This document shows, piece after piece, positions 34,160-41,847 of a DNA stretch of 64,000 nt. Origin of the DNA: Nocardia anaemiae NBRC 100462 (GTDB lineage: Bacteria; Actinomycetota; Actinomycetes; Mycobacteriales; Mycobacteriaceae); the NCBI RefSeq assembly GCF_001612725.1, contig NZ_BDAZ01000004.1:124001-188000 (forward strand). The letters run 5' to 3'. Below the pieces are notes generated by a model. The model did no database searches. It was not told where the DNA came from and worked only from the letters and a program-made list of their open reading frames with translations. The position numbers and the translations under genes were made by a program. Each line of letters opens with the position of its first letter. Position 1 is the stretch's first letter.

Positions 34160-34891
34160 ATGCGCTTGCTGGTGCCGTACCACCTCGATGAATACCGCCC
34201 GGAGATGGATGTTCCGATCACCCCGGACGCGGTGGTCACGGCCGAGTTACCGGATGTCGACGATCCATGGGCACGGATGGCCGTGCTCTATGACGCGGTG
34301 GCGGATCGGGTCGCGGAGTCCGCGATTCGCGGGGAACGCGCTATCGTCGCCTCCGGCGATTGCACTACCGCGCTCGGCACGGTGGCCGGATTGCAAAGGG
34401 CCGGACTGGATCCCGCGCTCGTCTGGTTCGACGCGCACGGTGATGTGCAAACCCTCGAGACCTCCGCGTCCGGCTACCACGGCGGCTTCCCGCTGCGCAT
34501 GCTCGTCGGCTACGGCCGTCACCTCATGGCCGACCGCATCGGCTTGCGCGATATCCCCGAAGAGCGCGCGGTCCTGGTCGGCGGCCGCGACCTCGACCCA
34601 CCGGAAGTCGAATATCTGCGCACCGCGCGGATCCGGCACCGCCCGGTCGACGACCTCGGCGACCTCCCGGACGGCCCGCTCTGCCTCCATGTCGACTTCG
34701 ACGTGGTCACCCCGGACGACCTCCCGGGCCTACTGTTCCCCGCGCCCGATGGCCCCACGCTGGACGAGGTCTCAGCCGCTGTACGAGCGGTTCTCGCCAC
34801 CGGCCGGGTAGCCGCCTTCGGTCTGGCATGCACGTGGCGCGACGACGCCTCCGCCGCCGCGCACGTCCGCCCTCTGGTCGACTCCGCCTGA
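34160..34891 (+). CDS. Arginase-fold (ureohydrolase family) protein with altered metal site
   Basis: A 243-residue arginase/agmatinase/formiminoglutamase-fold protein, shorter than typical members (about 300). The second metal motif DAHGD is intact at 91-95, and HGG in SGYHGG resembles the substrate loop. The first motif, usually GGDHS, reads SGDCT at 65-69, so the metal-ligand His is Cys. The last motif, usually DxDxxDP, reads DFDVVTP at 179-185, with Thr replacing the third Asp. It may bind fewer metals or act on a different substrate. Solitary; it converges with the UvrA-like gene 3 bp away. Confidence 0.78.
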   Translation: MRLLVPYHLDEYRPEMDVPITPDAVVTAELPDVDDPWARMAVLYDAVADRVAESAIRGERAIVASGDCTTALGTVAGLQRAGLDPALVWFDAHGDVQTLETSASGYHGGFPLRMLVGYGRHLMADRIGLRDIPEERAVLVGGRDLDPPEVEYLRTARIRHRPVDDLGDLPDGPLCLHVDFDVVTPDDLPGLLFPAPDGPTLDEVSAAVRAVLATGRVAAFGLACTWRDDASAAAHVRPLVDSA

Positions 34892-34894
34892 TCT

Positions 34895-37201
34895 CTACCC
34901 GGCGGCCTTGTACTTGCGCAGGTACTCGCCGGTGAGCGAGGTCGGGTGGGTCAGCAATTCGGCGGGAGTACCGGTGAACACGACTTCGCCGCCGTCCTTG
35001 CCGCCGTCGGGCCCCAGATCGATCACCCAGTCGGAGTGGGCCACTACATCGAGGTTGTGTTCGATCACCACCACCGTATTGCCGCGGTCGACCAAACCGT
35101 CCATCAGTGCGAGCAGGGTGTCCACGTCCGACATGTGCAGGCCGGTGGTCGGTTCGTCGAGGACGTAGACGGTGCCGGTGTTCTGGAGTTGGGTCGCCAG
35201 TTTGATGCGTTGGCGTTCGCCGCCGGACAGGGTGCTCATGGCCTGACCGAGGCTGAGGTAATCGAGGCCCACCTCGTTCATCGTGCGCAGCTTTGCCGAC
35301 AGTGCCTTTTCGGTGAAGAAACCGAGGGCTTCTTCGGCCGACATGGCCAGCACATCGGCAATCGACTTGCCGCGCAAGGTCAGTGCCAGCACTTCATCGG
35401 AGAAGCGTCGTCCGTCGCAGGCATCGCAGTGGGTGGTGACCGGGTCCATGTAGGCGACCTCGGTGATGATCACACCGCGACCCTCGCACTGCTTACAGGC
35501 TCCGGTCGAGTTGAAACTGAACAGGCCGGGCGACTCCCCCGTCGCCTTGGCGAACAGCTTCCTGATCGGATCCATCAGGCCCAGATACGTTGCGGGCGTG
35601 GACCGCGACGATGCCCCGATCGCCGACTGGTCGACGAAGATCGCATCCGGATGCTCCCGGACGAACACATCGCGGATGAGGCTGCTCTTACCGGAACCGG
35701 CCACACCGGTGATCGAGGTGAGAATGCCGGTCGGCACCGCGACAGTCACATCTTTCAGGTTGTGCACATTCGCGTGCTCGATCAGTAGCGCGCCGTTCGA
35801 CTTACGGAAGGTCTGCTTCACCGTGAACGGCCTGCGCAATCCCGCACCCGTCGGCGTATCCGCGGCCCGCAATTCCGCGAAGGTGCCCTCGAATACCACC
35901 TGCCCGCCGTGCAGACCAGCGCGCGGCCCCACATCGACGATATGGTCGGCGATCTGGATGACATCCGGATCGTGCTCGACCACCAGCACCGTATTGCCCT
36001 TGTCCCGCAGCGCCTTCAGCAGGTTGTTCAACCGGCCGACATCACGCGGATGCAATCCGACGCTCGGTTCGTCGAATACATAGGTCATCCCGATCAGCGT
36101 GCTCGACAGATGTTTGATCATCTTGAGCCGCTGGCCCTCGCCACCGGACAGCGTCGAGGTCGGCCGATCCAGGCTCAGGTAGCCGAGGCCGATATCTGTC
36201 ACCCGCTGCAGCGCGGTCCGGATCGCGGCGGCCAGTCCCAGCGCGGCCGGATCGGTGATCTCATCGAGCACCGCCATCAGGTCGGTGATCTGCAGGCCGG
36301 ACCAGTCGGCGATATTGCGGCCATCGATCTTCGTCGCCAATGCCGCTTCGTTGAGCCGAGCACCACGACAGCTCGTGCAGACACCCTCGGTGAGGAACTT
36401 CTGCATCTGCTCGCGGGTCTTCTCGCTGAGCGTGGAGGTGTCGCGTTGCAACCGGGTGCGGGTGAATTTGGCCGCCAGCCCTTCGTAATTGGCCTTCCAG
36501 GTGCCCTTGGCGAAGGTCAGCTCCACTTTGCCGCCGGTGCCGTAGAGCAGGTCGGTGAATTCTTCCTCGCTGTAATCGGCCAGTTTCTTATCCGGATCGA
36601 AGCGCCCGGATTTGGCGTACATCTGCCAATCGCCGCTGTCCACCGCATAACCGGGCAGCAGAATCGCACCCTCGTTCAGCGATTTGCTCCGGTCCACCAA
36701 CCGATCCGGATCGGCGCGCACCGTGACCCCGAGCCCATCGCAGTCCGGGCACATCCCCTGCGGCACATTGAAGGAGTAGTTGTAGACGAATCCGGCTGAG
36801 GGCGAACCGAATCGGGCGAACATCGCCCGCACCATCGAGTAGATATCGGTCATCGTCCCCACCGTGGAGCGCGGTCCACCGCCGACCGGCTGCTGATCGA
36901 TGATGACCGGAGCCGTCAGATTCTCGATCGCCTCGGCATGCGGCCGCTCATAGCGCGGCAGGAAGTTGAGAATGAACGCGGGAAATGTCGCGTAGAGCTG
37001 GCGCTGGGACTCCATGGCGATCGTGTCGAAGACGATCGAGGATTTGCCCGACCCGGAGACGCCGGTAAAGACGGTGATCTTGTTCTTGGGGATTTCCAAC
37101 GAGACATTGCGCAAGTTGTGCTCACGGGCACCGAGCACACGGATGACATCCGGGGCGACGACGGAATCGGCAAAAGGCATGTCGCACACCATGCCATGCA
37201 T
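34895..37201 (-). CDS. UvrA-like ABC ATPase (short, drug-resistance type)
   Basis: A protein of about 768 residues with two ABC ATPase units arranged as in UvrA. Walker A motifs GVSGSGKSS and GVAGSGKSS, signatures LSGGEGQR and LSGGERQR, Walker B TYVFDEPS and VYVLDEPT. Zinc-knuckle cysteines appear as CPDCDGLG, CTSCRG, CKQCEGRG and CDACDG. It is well below the roughly 950 residues of housekeeping UvrA and resembles short UvrA paralogs linked to resistance to DNA-binding antibiotics (family knowledge). Three ATGs (37201, 37192, 37180) could start it; the first is used. A CRP-type palindrome lies 24 bp upstream. Confidence 0.88.
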   Translation of the reverse strand: MHGMVCDMPFADSVVAPDVIRVLGAREHNLRNVSLEIPKNKITVFTGVSGSGKSSIVFDTIAMESQRQLYATFPAFILNFLPRYERPHAEAIENLTAPVIIDQQPVGGGPRSTVGTMTDIYSMVRAMFARFGSPSAGFVYNYSFNVPQGMCPDCDGLGVTVRADPDRLVDRSKSLNEGAILLPGYAVDSGDWQMYAKSGRFDPDKKLADYSEEEFTDLLYGTGGKVELTFAKGTWKANYEGLAAKFTRTRLQRDTSTLSEKTREQMQKFLTEGVCTSCRGARLNEAALATKIDGRNIADWSGLQITDLMAVLDEITDPAALGLAAAIRTALQRVTDIGLGYLSLDRPTSTLSGGEGQRLKMIKHLSSTLIGMTYVFDEPSVGLHPRDVGRLNNLLKALRDKGNTVLVVEHDPDVIQIADHIVDVGPRAGLHGGQVVFEGTFAELRAADTPTGAGLRRPFTVKQTFRKSNGALLIEHANVHNLKDVTVAVPTGILTSITGVAGSGKSSLIRDVFVREHPDAIFVDQSAIGASSRSTPATYLGLMDPIRKLFAKATGESPGLFSFNSTGACKQCEGRGVIITEVAYMDPVTTHCDACDGRRFSDEVLALTLRGKSIADVLAMSAEEALGFFTEKALSAKLRTMNEVGLDYLSLGQAMSTLSGGERQRIKLATQLQNTGTVYVLDEPTTGLHMSDVDTLLALMDGLVDRGNTVVVIEHNLDVVAHSDWVIDLGPDGGKDGGEVVFTGTPAELLTHPTSLTGEYLRKYKAAG

Positions 37202-37224
37202 GACCGACAAAATGCCCGCGGTGA

Positions 37225-37240
37225 TGTGATGCAGATCACA
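37225..37240. promoter_or_regulatory. CRP-like binding site upstream of UvrA-like gene
   Basis: TGTGA-TGCAGA-TCACA, exactly the TGTGA-N6-TCACA consensus of CRP/FNR-family regulators including mycobacterial Crp. It lies 24 bp before the first ATG of the leftward UvrA-like gene. That close to the start it might repress rather than activate. Confidence 0.7.
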
Positions 37241-37286
37241 TTAATATCGATCGCGCATGACTCTGTGATTGCGCCCTGAACAGCGC

Positions 37287-37523
37287 TTATGGGTCAAGGA
37301 ACAGTCGTTCGCATGGAAGGCGCGGATAGCGACTGGTGTCCCCGAGGCCGATGCTGACCGCGTCGGGATAATGCCGCTTCCGGTGCTCGCTCGTGAATAT
37401 GAGCGCGGCGGTAAGGCAGGCGGCGTAGTCGAGGCGCACGCCGTGCAGGAACACGCTCAGATGTACATCCGGTTCGTTGGGACGCGGCGAAAGATAGTTG
37501 AGCTCTTTGTGTTTCGGGCTCAC
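37287..37523 (-). CDS. Hypothetical 78-residue protein coupled to the upstream gene
   Basis: A GTG start at 37523 overlaps the upstream stop codon as GTGA, indicating translational coupling. The protein begins VSPKHKELNYLSPRPN and continues VFLHGVRLDYAACLTAALIF; it ends CERLFLDP. Composition is balanced and protein-like. I do not recognise a family. It is hidden inside a longer open frame whose upstream part is not protein-like. It forms a two-gene unit divergent from the Scr1-type XRE regulator. Confidence 0.6.
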   Translation of the reverse strand: MSPKHKELNYLSPRPNEPDVHLSVFLHGVRLDYAACLTAALIFTSEHRKRHYPDAVSIGLGDTSRYPRLPCERLFLDP

Positions 37524-37870
37524 GATTCCTCGATGTCGCGAACATCGCTGGGCTGGATGGTCATTGCGTCGGCCTTGTCGAGATCGGCGTCCGAGTCGGA
37601 GATCCATCCGTCCTCGTCGACCGGTACCAGCAGGCCGTCCGCACCCTCGAAGATCGGACGGCTGTCGATGGGAGCGCGATGGAGTTTCTGCTGGGTGTCT
37701 TGGTGGTAGTCGTCGAGCAGACGACGCACGGACGGAGCTATTGGCGGGCCCGCCCACGCACGGACCGCGAGGGCGACCTGCTCGACCAGTTCGGGCGGTG
37801 CGCCCGTGTACGCGACGGGCGGTCCGGTGAACGGATCTCGTTGCGGAAGCTCTCGTTTCGGCGTGGACAT
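37520..37870 (-). CDS. Hypothetical acidic protein divergent from Scr1-type regulator
   Basis: A 116-residue protein beginning MSTPKRELPQRDPFTGPP. It is rich in Pro near the N-terminus and ends in an acidic stretch (WISDSDADLDKADAM). No family recognised. The ATG at 37870 has no clear ribosome site. The gene is divergent from the XRE/DUF5753 regulator, 152 bp away, and its stop overlaps the start of the next gene, so both small genes are likely made together. A role in the regulator module is inferred from position only. Confidence 0.6.
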   Translation of the reverse strand: MSTPKRELPQRDPFTGPPVAYTGAPPELVEQVALAVRAWAGPPIAPSVRRLLDDYHQDTQQKLHRAPIDSRPIFEGADGLLVPVDEDGWISDSDADLDKADAMTIQPSDVRDIEES

Positions 37871-38022
37871 GACGCAAGGGTGTGTCGAATGCCGACGCTC
37901 GGCGGGCCCGATAGGCGGGCTGCGTATATCTCCGCGAATCACCTGAGACCGGGCCATTTCTGGCCGTATGATCCTTCCGGTTCGGAACAAACCCATGCGG
38001 TGGAACGGAACAGGGGGAAGCA

Positions 38023-38940
38023 ATGCTGATCGTGACAAACGACGATGACGATCCCGAAGACACTGGCAGTACCCTGCCGCGACGCCAGCTCGGCCGGTTG
38101 CTGCGCGATGCGCGCACTGCGGCGGGCCTGAGCTTGGAATCGTCGGCACGCCTAATGGACTGGGGCAAAGCGACATTGAGCCGCCTCGAGAACGGCAAGA
38201 CAGGAAAGGTCAGACCCCGCGATCTGCAAGCTCTGGCGGAGCTGTACATGGTCAGCGCCGATGATCTAGCGGCATGGCAGGAACTTGCCGCGCAGGCCCC
38301 GGTCCGCTCCTGGTTGCGAACCTACAGTGATGTGCTCGCGACGAAGTTCAACACGTACGTCGAACTGGAATCAGCCGCAAGCGAATTGGCGAACTTTCAG
38401 CCACTGATCTTCCCTGGCTTGCTCCAAACCCACGCGTACGCAGACGCGATGAACCGCTCGGCCGAGCCTCGAATCTCGAACGAAGATCTGGACCGGCTGG
38501 CGGCGGTGCGGACCCGGCGACAGCACCTGATCACGCGGGCACGGAACCCGACCAGGTTGGTGTCGGTGATACACGAGAACGTTACGCGGACTGTGGTCGG
38601 CGGACCTGAGCTGATGGCTGCTCAGTTGCGGCATGTCGCCGACTTGAGTACGCGCGAAAATATCGAAGTCCGCCTATTGCCGTATCACGCAGGCTTCCCG
38701 ACCGGCCGAGTCCACGCCCCATTCATCGTGGTGACTTTTCCGAAGGACTCGCAGGGTAAGCCGGTGGAGCCTTCGGTGGTCTATGCGGAGAACTTTGCCG
38801 GGGATACGGTTCTCGAGAAGCGTGACGACGTGCAGCGGTTCCGAAAAGCGTTCCATACCCTGCTCGGGGCAACCCTGGACGCTGGCCTGACCCGGAGCCG
38901 TTTAAGAGAGATAGCAAGGAGTTATGACAGTGAACGTTGA
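38023..38940 (+). CDS. Scr1-type XRE regulator with DUF5753
   Basis: A 305-residue regulator of the type found in many copies in actinomycetes. The N-terminal helix-turn-helix reads LRDARTAAGLSLESSARLMD followed by WGKATLSRLENGK. The C-terminal DUF5753 region is recognised by LIFPGLLQTHAYADAM, RTRRQHLITR and HENVTRTVVGGPELMAAQLR. GGGGGAAG precedes the ATG. The DUF397 gene starts 17 bp before its stop, the classical Scr1 regulator plus DUF397 pair in which the small protein modulates the regulator (family knowledge). Confidence 0.92.
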   Translation: MLIVTNDDDDPEDTGSTLPRRQLGRLLRDARTAAGLSLESSARLMDWGKATLSRLENGKTGKVRPRDLQALAELYMVSADDLAAWQELAAQAPVRSWLRTYSDVLATKFNTYVELESAASELANFQPLIFPGLLQTHAYADAMNRSAEPRISNEDLDRLAAVRTRRQHLITRARNPTRLVSVIHENVTRTVVGGPELMAAQLRHVADLSTRENIEVRLLPYHAGFPTGRVHAPFIVVTFPKDSQGKPVEPSVVYAENFAGDTVLEKRDDVQRFRKAFHTLLGATLDAGLTRSRLREIARSYDSER

Positions 38941-39142
38941 TGTCGACCTAACCGGTGCGCAGTGGTTCAAGTCTCGGCGCAGCGATGCGGGAAAGGAGTG
39001 CGTCGAGGTGGCCTTCCTCAAGGGCGGTTTCGTCGGAATGCGGGACTCCAAGAACCCCACCGGTCCAGCGCTCGTGTTCACTCCGTCCGAGTGGGACGCC
39101 TTCACCGCGGGCGTCGGCAACGGCGAGTTCGACCGGGCATAG
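38924..39142 (+). CDS. DUF397 small protein
   Basis: A 72-residue DUF397 protein: WFKSRRSDAGKECVEVAFL, VGMRDSKNPTGPALVFTPSE, then WDAFTAGVGNGEFDRA, the standard family order. AAGGAG lies 5 nt before the ATG, and the gene overlaps the upstream regulator by 17 bp. In Streptomyces such proteins act together with their Scr1-type regulator. A strong intrinsic terminator follows 13 bp after the stop. Confidence 0.92.
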   Translation: MTVNVDVDLTGAQWFKSRRSDAGKECVEVAFLKGGFVGMRDSKNPTGPALVFTPSEWDAFTAGVGNGEFDRA

Positions 39143-39154
39143 GTTGCACCAGAG

Positions 39155-39181
39155 CGGCCCCCAGAATCCTGGGGGCCGTTT
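39155..39181 (+). terminator. Intrinsic terminator of the Scr1/DUF397 operon
   Basis: CGGCCCCCAG, loop AATC, then CTGGGGGCCG: a perfect 10-bp GC-rich stem with a tetraloop, followed by TTT. It sits between the DUF397 gene and the convergent lipoprotein gene and may serve both. Confidence 0.9.
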
Positions 39182-39183
39182 CG

Positions 39184-39498
39184 CTACTTGTTGAGGAAAA
39201 TCCCTGCGATATCGGCCTTTTTGATCGGGGTGTCCTGATTGACCTGCGCACCGCAGAGCAGATCCACCTGGATCATCGTGGCATCGACCGCCGTGCCCGC
39301 GGGCTCGTGATCATCTTTGGTCTGCTGCTTGATGAACTTGGTGATCGTGGTGCGCTTGGTGTCCTGATCCTGTTTGACGTAATCGCGGCAGGTGGTGTCG
39401 CCACCCTGGTTCAGCGCCCGCTCGATATCGGAGCAACCGGTCAGCAGTGCCGCGATCGCCGCGACCCCGAGTCCGGTCCGTAAGAGCGTGGCGTTCAT
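39184..39498 (-). CDS. Putative lipoprotein
   Basis: A 104-residue exported lipoprotein: MNATLLRTGLGVAAIAALLT then GCSDIERAL, a signal peptide with lipobox LTGC. The mature domain (CRDYVKQDQDTKRTTI, then VDLLCGAQVNQDTPIKKADI) has two further cysteines in a spacing loosely recalling the HdeA acid-stress chaperone; this resemblance is weak. The ATG at 39498 has AGGAGG upstream. It converges with the Scr1/DUF397 operon. Confidence 0.75.
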   Translation of the reverse strand: MNATLLRTGLGVAAIAALLTGCSDIERALNQGGDTTCRDYVKQDQDTKRTTITKFIKQQTKDDHEPAGTAVDATMIQVDLLCGAQVNQDTPIKKADIAGIFLNK

Positions 39499-39568
39499 AG
39501 AGATCCTCCTGGCGCTTCGGCGGGCGACCATGCCCACGACGACGCGTACAGCCTAGGCCAACCGACGG

Positions 39569-40711
39569 TTACGGTCGGAACGTGCGCAGCGGCACATTCA
39601 TCTCCGCGGGCGTGAGCGAACCGTGGTGGCCGATCAGCATGGATTCCAGCGGTTCGGCACCAGTTCGTACGACACCGCGCAGACCACGGGCCGCGACCAC
39701 GAGATCACCGATGCGCTCGGCGATATGTGGTGCCACGGTGGGGCCGAACCAGCCGCGATCGATCGCCTCGGCGCGGGCAATGACTTCGAAGTCGATGCCT
39801 AGAAATTCCTGCCAGGTCGCCGCCACATCCTCGGTGGCGCCGTCAACGGTGAAGACGTGGCGGGCGCGCGGTTCGCCGCCGAGTAGGCGTACGCCCTCGC
39901 GCAGTGCCTCGGTCTTGTCGTAGTCGATCCGGTCGGCGAGTTCCACCATGCCGTGATCGGCGGTCACGACGAGCGCGGCATCAGGTGGCAGATGTTCGGC
40001 GATGGTGGCGGCCAGCCGATCGACATGGGCGAGCTCCAAAAGCCAAGCGTCGGAGGATGGTCCGCGCACATGACCGGTCGTGTCGAGGTTGCCGTGGTAG
40101 GCGTAGACCAACGAGCGCGGGCCCGCGCGCAGTGCGGTGGCGACGCCGTCGACGAAATCGCCGACCGATACATGGGGACGGAATTCGCAGCCGCGCAGCA
40201 CCGCCCTGGTCAGCCCGGAACCCGCCTGCAGGCGCGGCGCAACCTGGGTCACCGCGATACCGTCGGCCGCGGCGCGTTCGAAAACCGTGGCGGCGGGCTG
40301 GAATTGCTCCGGCACCAGCTCGTGCAGCAGGTCGATCTTCGGTCCCGCGCCGTGCAGCCGCCAGGTCAACGCATTCAGCAGGCGGTCGTAGCCGGGCACG
40401 TGTATCAGGTATCCGGTGAACCCGTGCTCGCCGGGCGGCACACCGACACCGAGGGAGCTCAGGCTGACCGTGGTCGTGCTCGGGAAGCCCGCCGTCAGCG
40501 TGCGCTGCGCCAGCGCCGAAAGGAACGGCGCCGCATCGGAATTCGCGGCGAGTGCGTCCGCGCCGAGACCGTCGATCAGCAGCACACAGATCCGGTCGGC
40601 GGCGAGTTCGAGGCCGAGCCGATCGACCTCGCCGGGCACACCGAGCCCGGCGAGGAGGGAAGGGAATAGATCTGCCAAGGAGCCCGTGCCGTAGTGGGGC
40701 GTGATGAACAC
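39569..40711 (-). CDS. Alkaline-phosphatase-superfamily phosphodiesterase/pyrophosphatase
   Basis: A 380-residue nucleotide pyrophosphatase/phosphodiesterase-type enzyme. Metal and nucleophile motifs in order: CVLLIDGLGADAL, FPSTTTVSLSSLGVG (the Thr nucleophile region), YAYHGNLDTTGHVRG, LVVTADHGMVEL and IGHHGSLTPAEM. There is no signal peptide, so it acts in the cytoplasm. It likely hydrolyses phosphodiester or pyrophosphate bonds; the exact substrate is open. It lies 13 bp downstream of the SnoaL-like gene on the same strand, so the two may be transcribed together. Confidence 0.88.
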   Translation of the reverse strand: MFITPHYGTGSLADLFPSLLAGLGVPGEVDRLGLELAADRICVLLIDGLGADALAANSDAAPFLSALAQRTLTAGFPSTTTVSLSSLGVGVPPGEHGFTGYLIHVPGYDRLLNALTWRLHGAGPKIDLLHELVPEQFQPAATVFERAAADGIAVTQVAPRLQAGSGLTRAVLRGCEFRPHVSVGDFVDGVATALRAGPRSLVYAYHGNLDTTGHVRGPSSDAWLLELAHVDRLAATIAEHLPPDAALVVTADHGMVELADRIDYDKTEALREGVRLLGGEPRARHVFTVDGATEDVAATWQEFLGIDFEVIARAEAIDRGWFGPTVAPHIAERIGDLVVAARGLRGVVRTGAEPLESMLIGHHGSLTPAEMNVPLRTFRP

Positions 40712-40724
40712 GAGCTCAGGTTAC

Positions 40725-41036
40725 TCAGGCTTGGCCGGTCTCGAATCGACTGATTTTGCCGTCGCGCACGATGAAGCGCCAGGCGGTGCGCATCGAACCC
40801 CACCGGGAATTCGTGTAGTCGGCAACCAATTCGGTGCCGTTGTCGCCGACCGATTCGACATTCATGCGTCCATTGCTGCCGAAGATCTCGGAATCGGTCC
40901 ACTGGACCAGATTGCGCTCCACACCGTCATCGGACATGGTCGCGTCGTCGGTCAGGATGGCGTAGAAGCGGTCCTGATCGGCTCCATTCACTGCGGCGAC
41001 GAATTCCTGGACCGTGGGATCGAGCTGCTGTGTCAT
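40725..41036 (-). CDS. SnoaL/NTF2-like small protein
   Basis: A 103-residue protein with the NTF2-like pattern: MTQQLDPTVQEFVAAVNGAD, FYAILTDDATMSDDG, and a final strand WRFIVRDGKISRFETGQA. These cone-fold proteins include isomerases and many unknowns. The ATG at 41036 has AGAGGG upstream. It is followed at 13 bp by the phosphodiesterase gene and preceded by a TetR gene on the same strand. Confidence 0.75.
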   Translation of the reverse strand: MTQQLDPTVQEFVAAVNGADQDRFYAILTDDATMSDDGVERNLVQWTDSEIFGSNGRMNVESVGDNGTELVADYTNSRWGSMRTAWRFIVRDGKISRFETGQA

Positions 41037-41121
41037 CAGAACATCCCTCTCGAAGAGTGCGGTTGCATCGGAGGAGCAAACGTTCGGCTTCACTCTAGTG
41101 TCGGGTGCGCTCGCGCGGGTA

Positions 41122-41736
41122 TCACCCGCCGGGGCCGACCAGTGCGGTGAAGGTGCGCATGATGTCCTCGACCAGCGTGGGCGCGGTGGTCCCGAGCTGG
41201 ATGCTGCGCTTTTCGAGCTGACCGTCCAGCCACAGCGAGGCCATGCCGTGCGCCAGACTCCACCACATGACGGCCAGCGTGTCGGCTTTGTCGGCGGGCA
41301 GCAATCCGGCGGCGACGGCATCGGCAATGGTGTCGGCGAGAACATCGAAGGCCGCATCGCCCGCCGCCCGCGCGTCCGGATGCTTATCGGGTTGGGAGAG
41401 TTCCGGACGGAACATCAGCCGGAAGTAGCCGGGATTTTCCTGGGAGAACCGCACATAGGTTTCGGCCAGCGCGGTCAGTGCTCGCAGCGGGCCGTCGGCG
41501 GCGGCGCGCGCGTCGGCCAAATCGCGGCCGAGCTGTCGGAAACCCTGGACCGACAGTGCGGCGAGCAGGGCCGAACGATCAGCGAAATGGTGGTACGGCG
41601 CGCCGGTGCTCACGCCCGCCTCGCGGGCCACCCGCCGCAGGCTCACCGCGCCGAGGCCCTCGGTTTCGATCAGCCGCAGGCAGGCGGCGAGGAGCGTGTC
41701 GCGCAGCGCGCCGTGGTGGTAACTGGTCCGCGTCAC
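41122..41736 (-). CDS. TetR family regulator (WHG-type)
   Basis: A 204-residue regulator starting at GTG 41736 (TRTSYHHGALRDTLLAACLR). The helix-turn-helix reads VSLRRVAREAGVSTGAPYHH followed by FADRSALLAAL. The C-terminal MWWSLAHGMASLWLDG is the WHG-type effector domain. It is divergent from an epimerase/reductase gene, with a perfect 19-bp palindrome in between, so it most likely represses that enzyme and itself. There is no good ribosome site, and a TTG 3 nt upstream is an alternative start. Confidence 0.9.
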   Translation of the reverse strand: MTRTSYHHGALRDTLLAACLRLIETEGLGAVSLRRVAREAGVSTGAPYHHFADRSALLAALSVQGFRQLGRDLADARAAADGPLRALTALAETYVRFSQENPGYFRLMFRPELSQPDKHPDARAAGDAAFDVLADTIADAVAAGLLPADKADTLAVMWWSLAHGMASLWLDGQLEKRSIQLGTTAPTLVEDIMRTFTALVGPGG

Positions 41737-41790
41737 CAATCGAGCGTATTCGACGCCTGCTGGACAGCCTAACTATGCAGTGCTTAGATT

Positions 41791-41809
41791 ATCTGAGCGG
41801 CGCTCAGAT
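41791..41809. promoter_or_regulatory. Perfect 19-bp palindromic operator
   Basis: ATCTGAGCG, a central G, then CGCTCAGAT: perfect 9-bp arms. It is 39 bp before the epimerase start and 55 bp before the TetR start, and is the likely TetR binding site for both promoters. Confidence 0.82.
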
Positions 41810-41847
41810 GGGCGGGCCGCATTCCCTCCTTCGAAGCGGGTAAGCAT

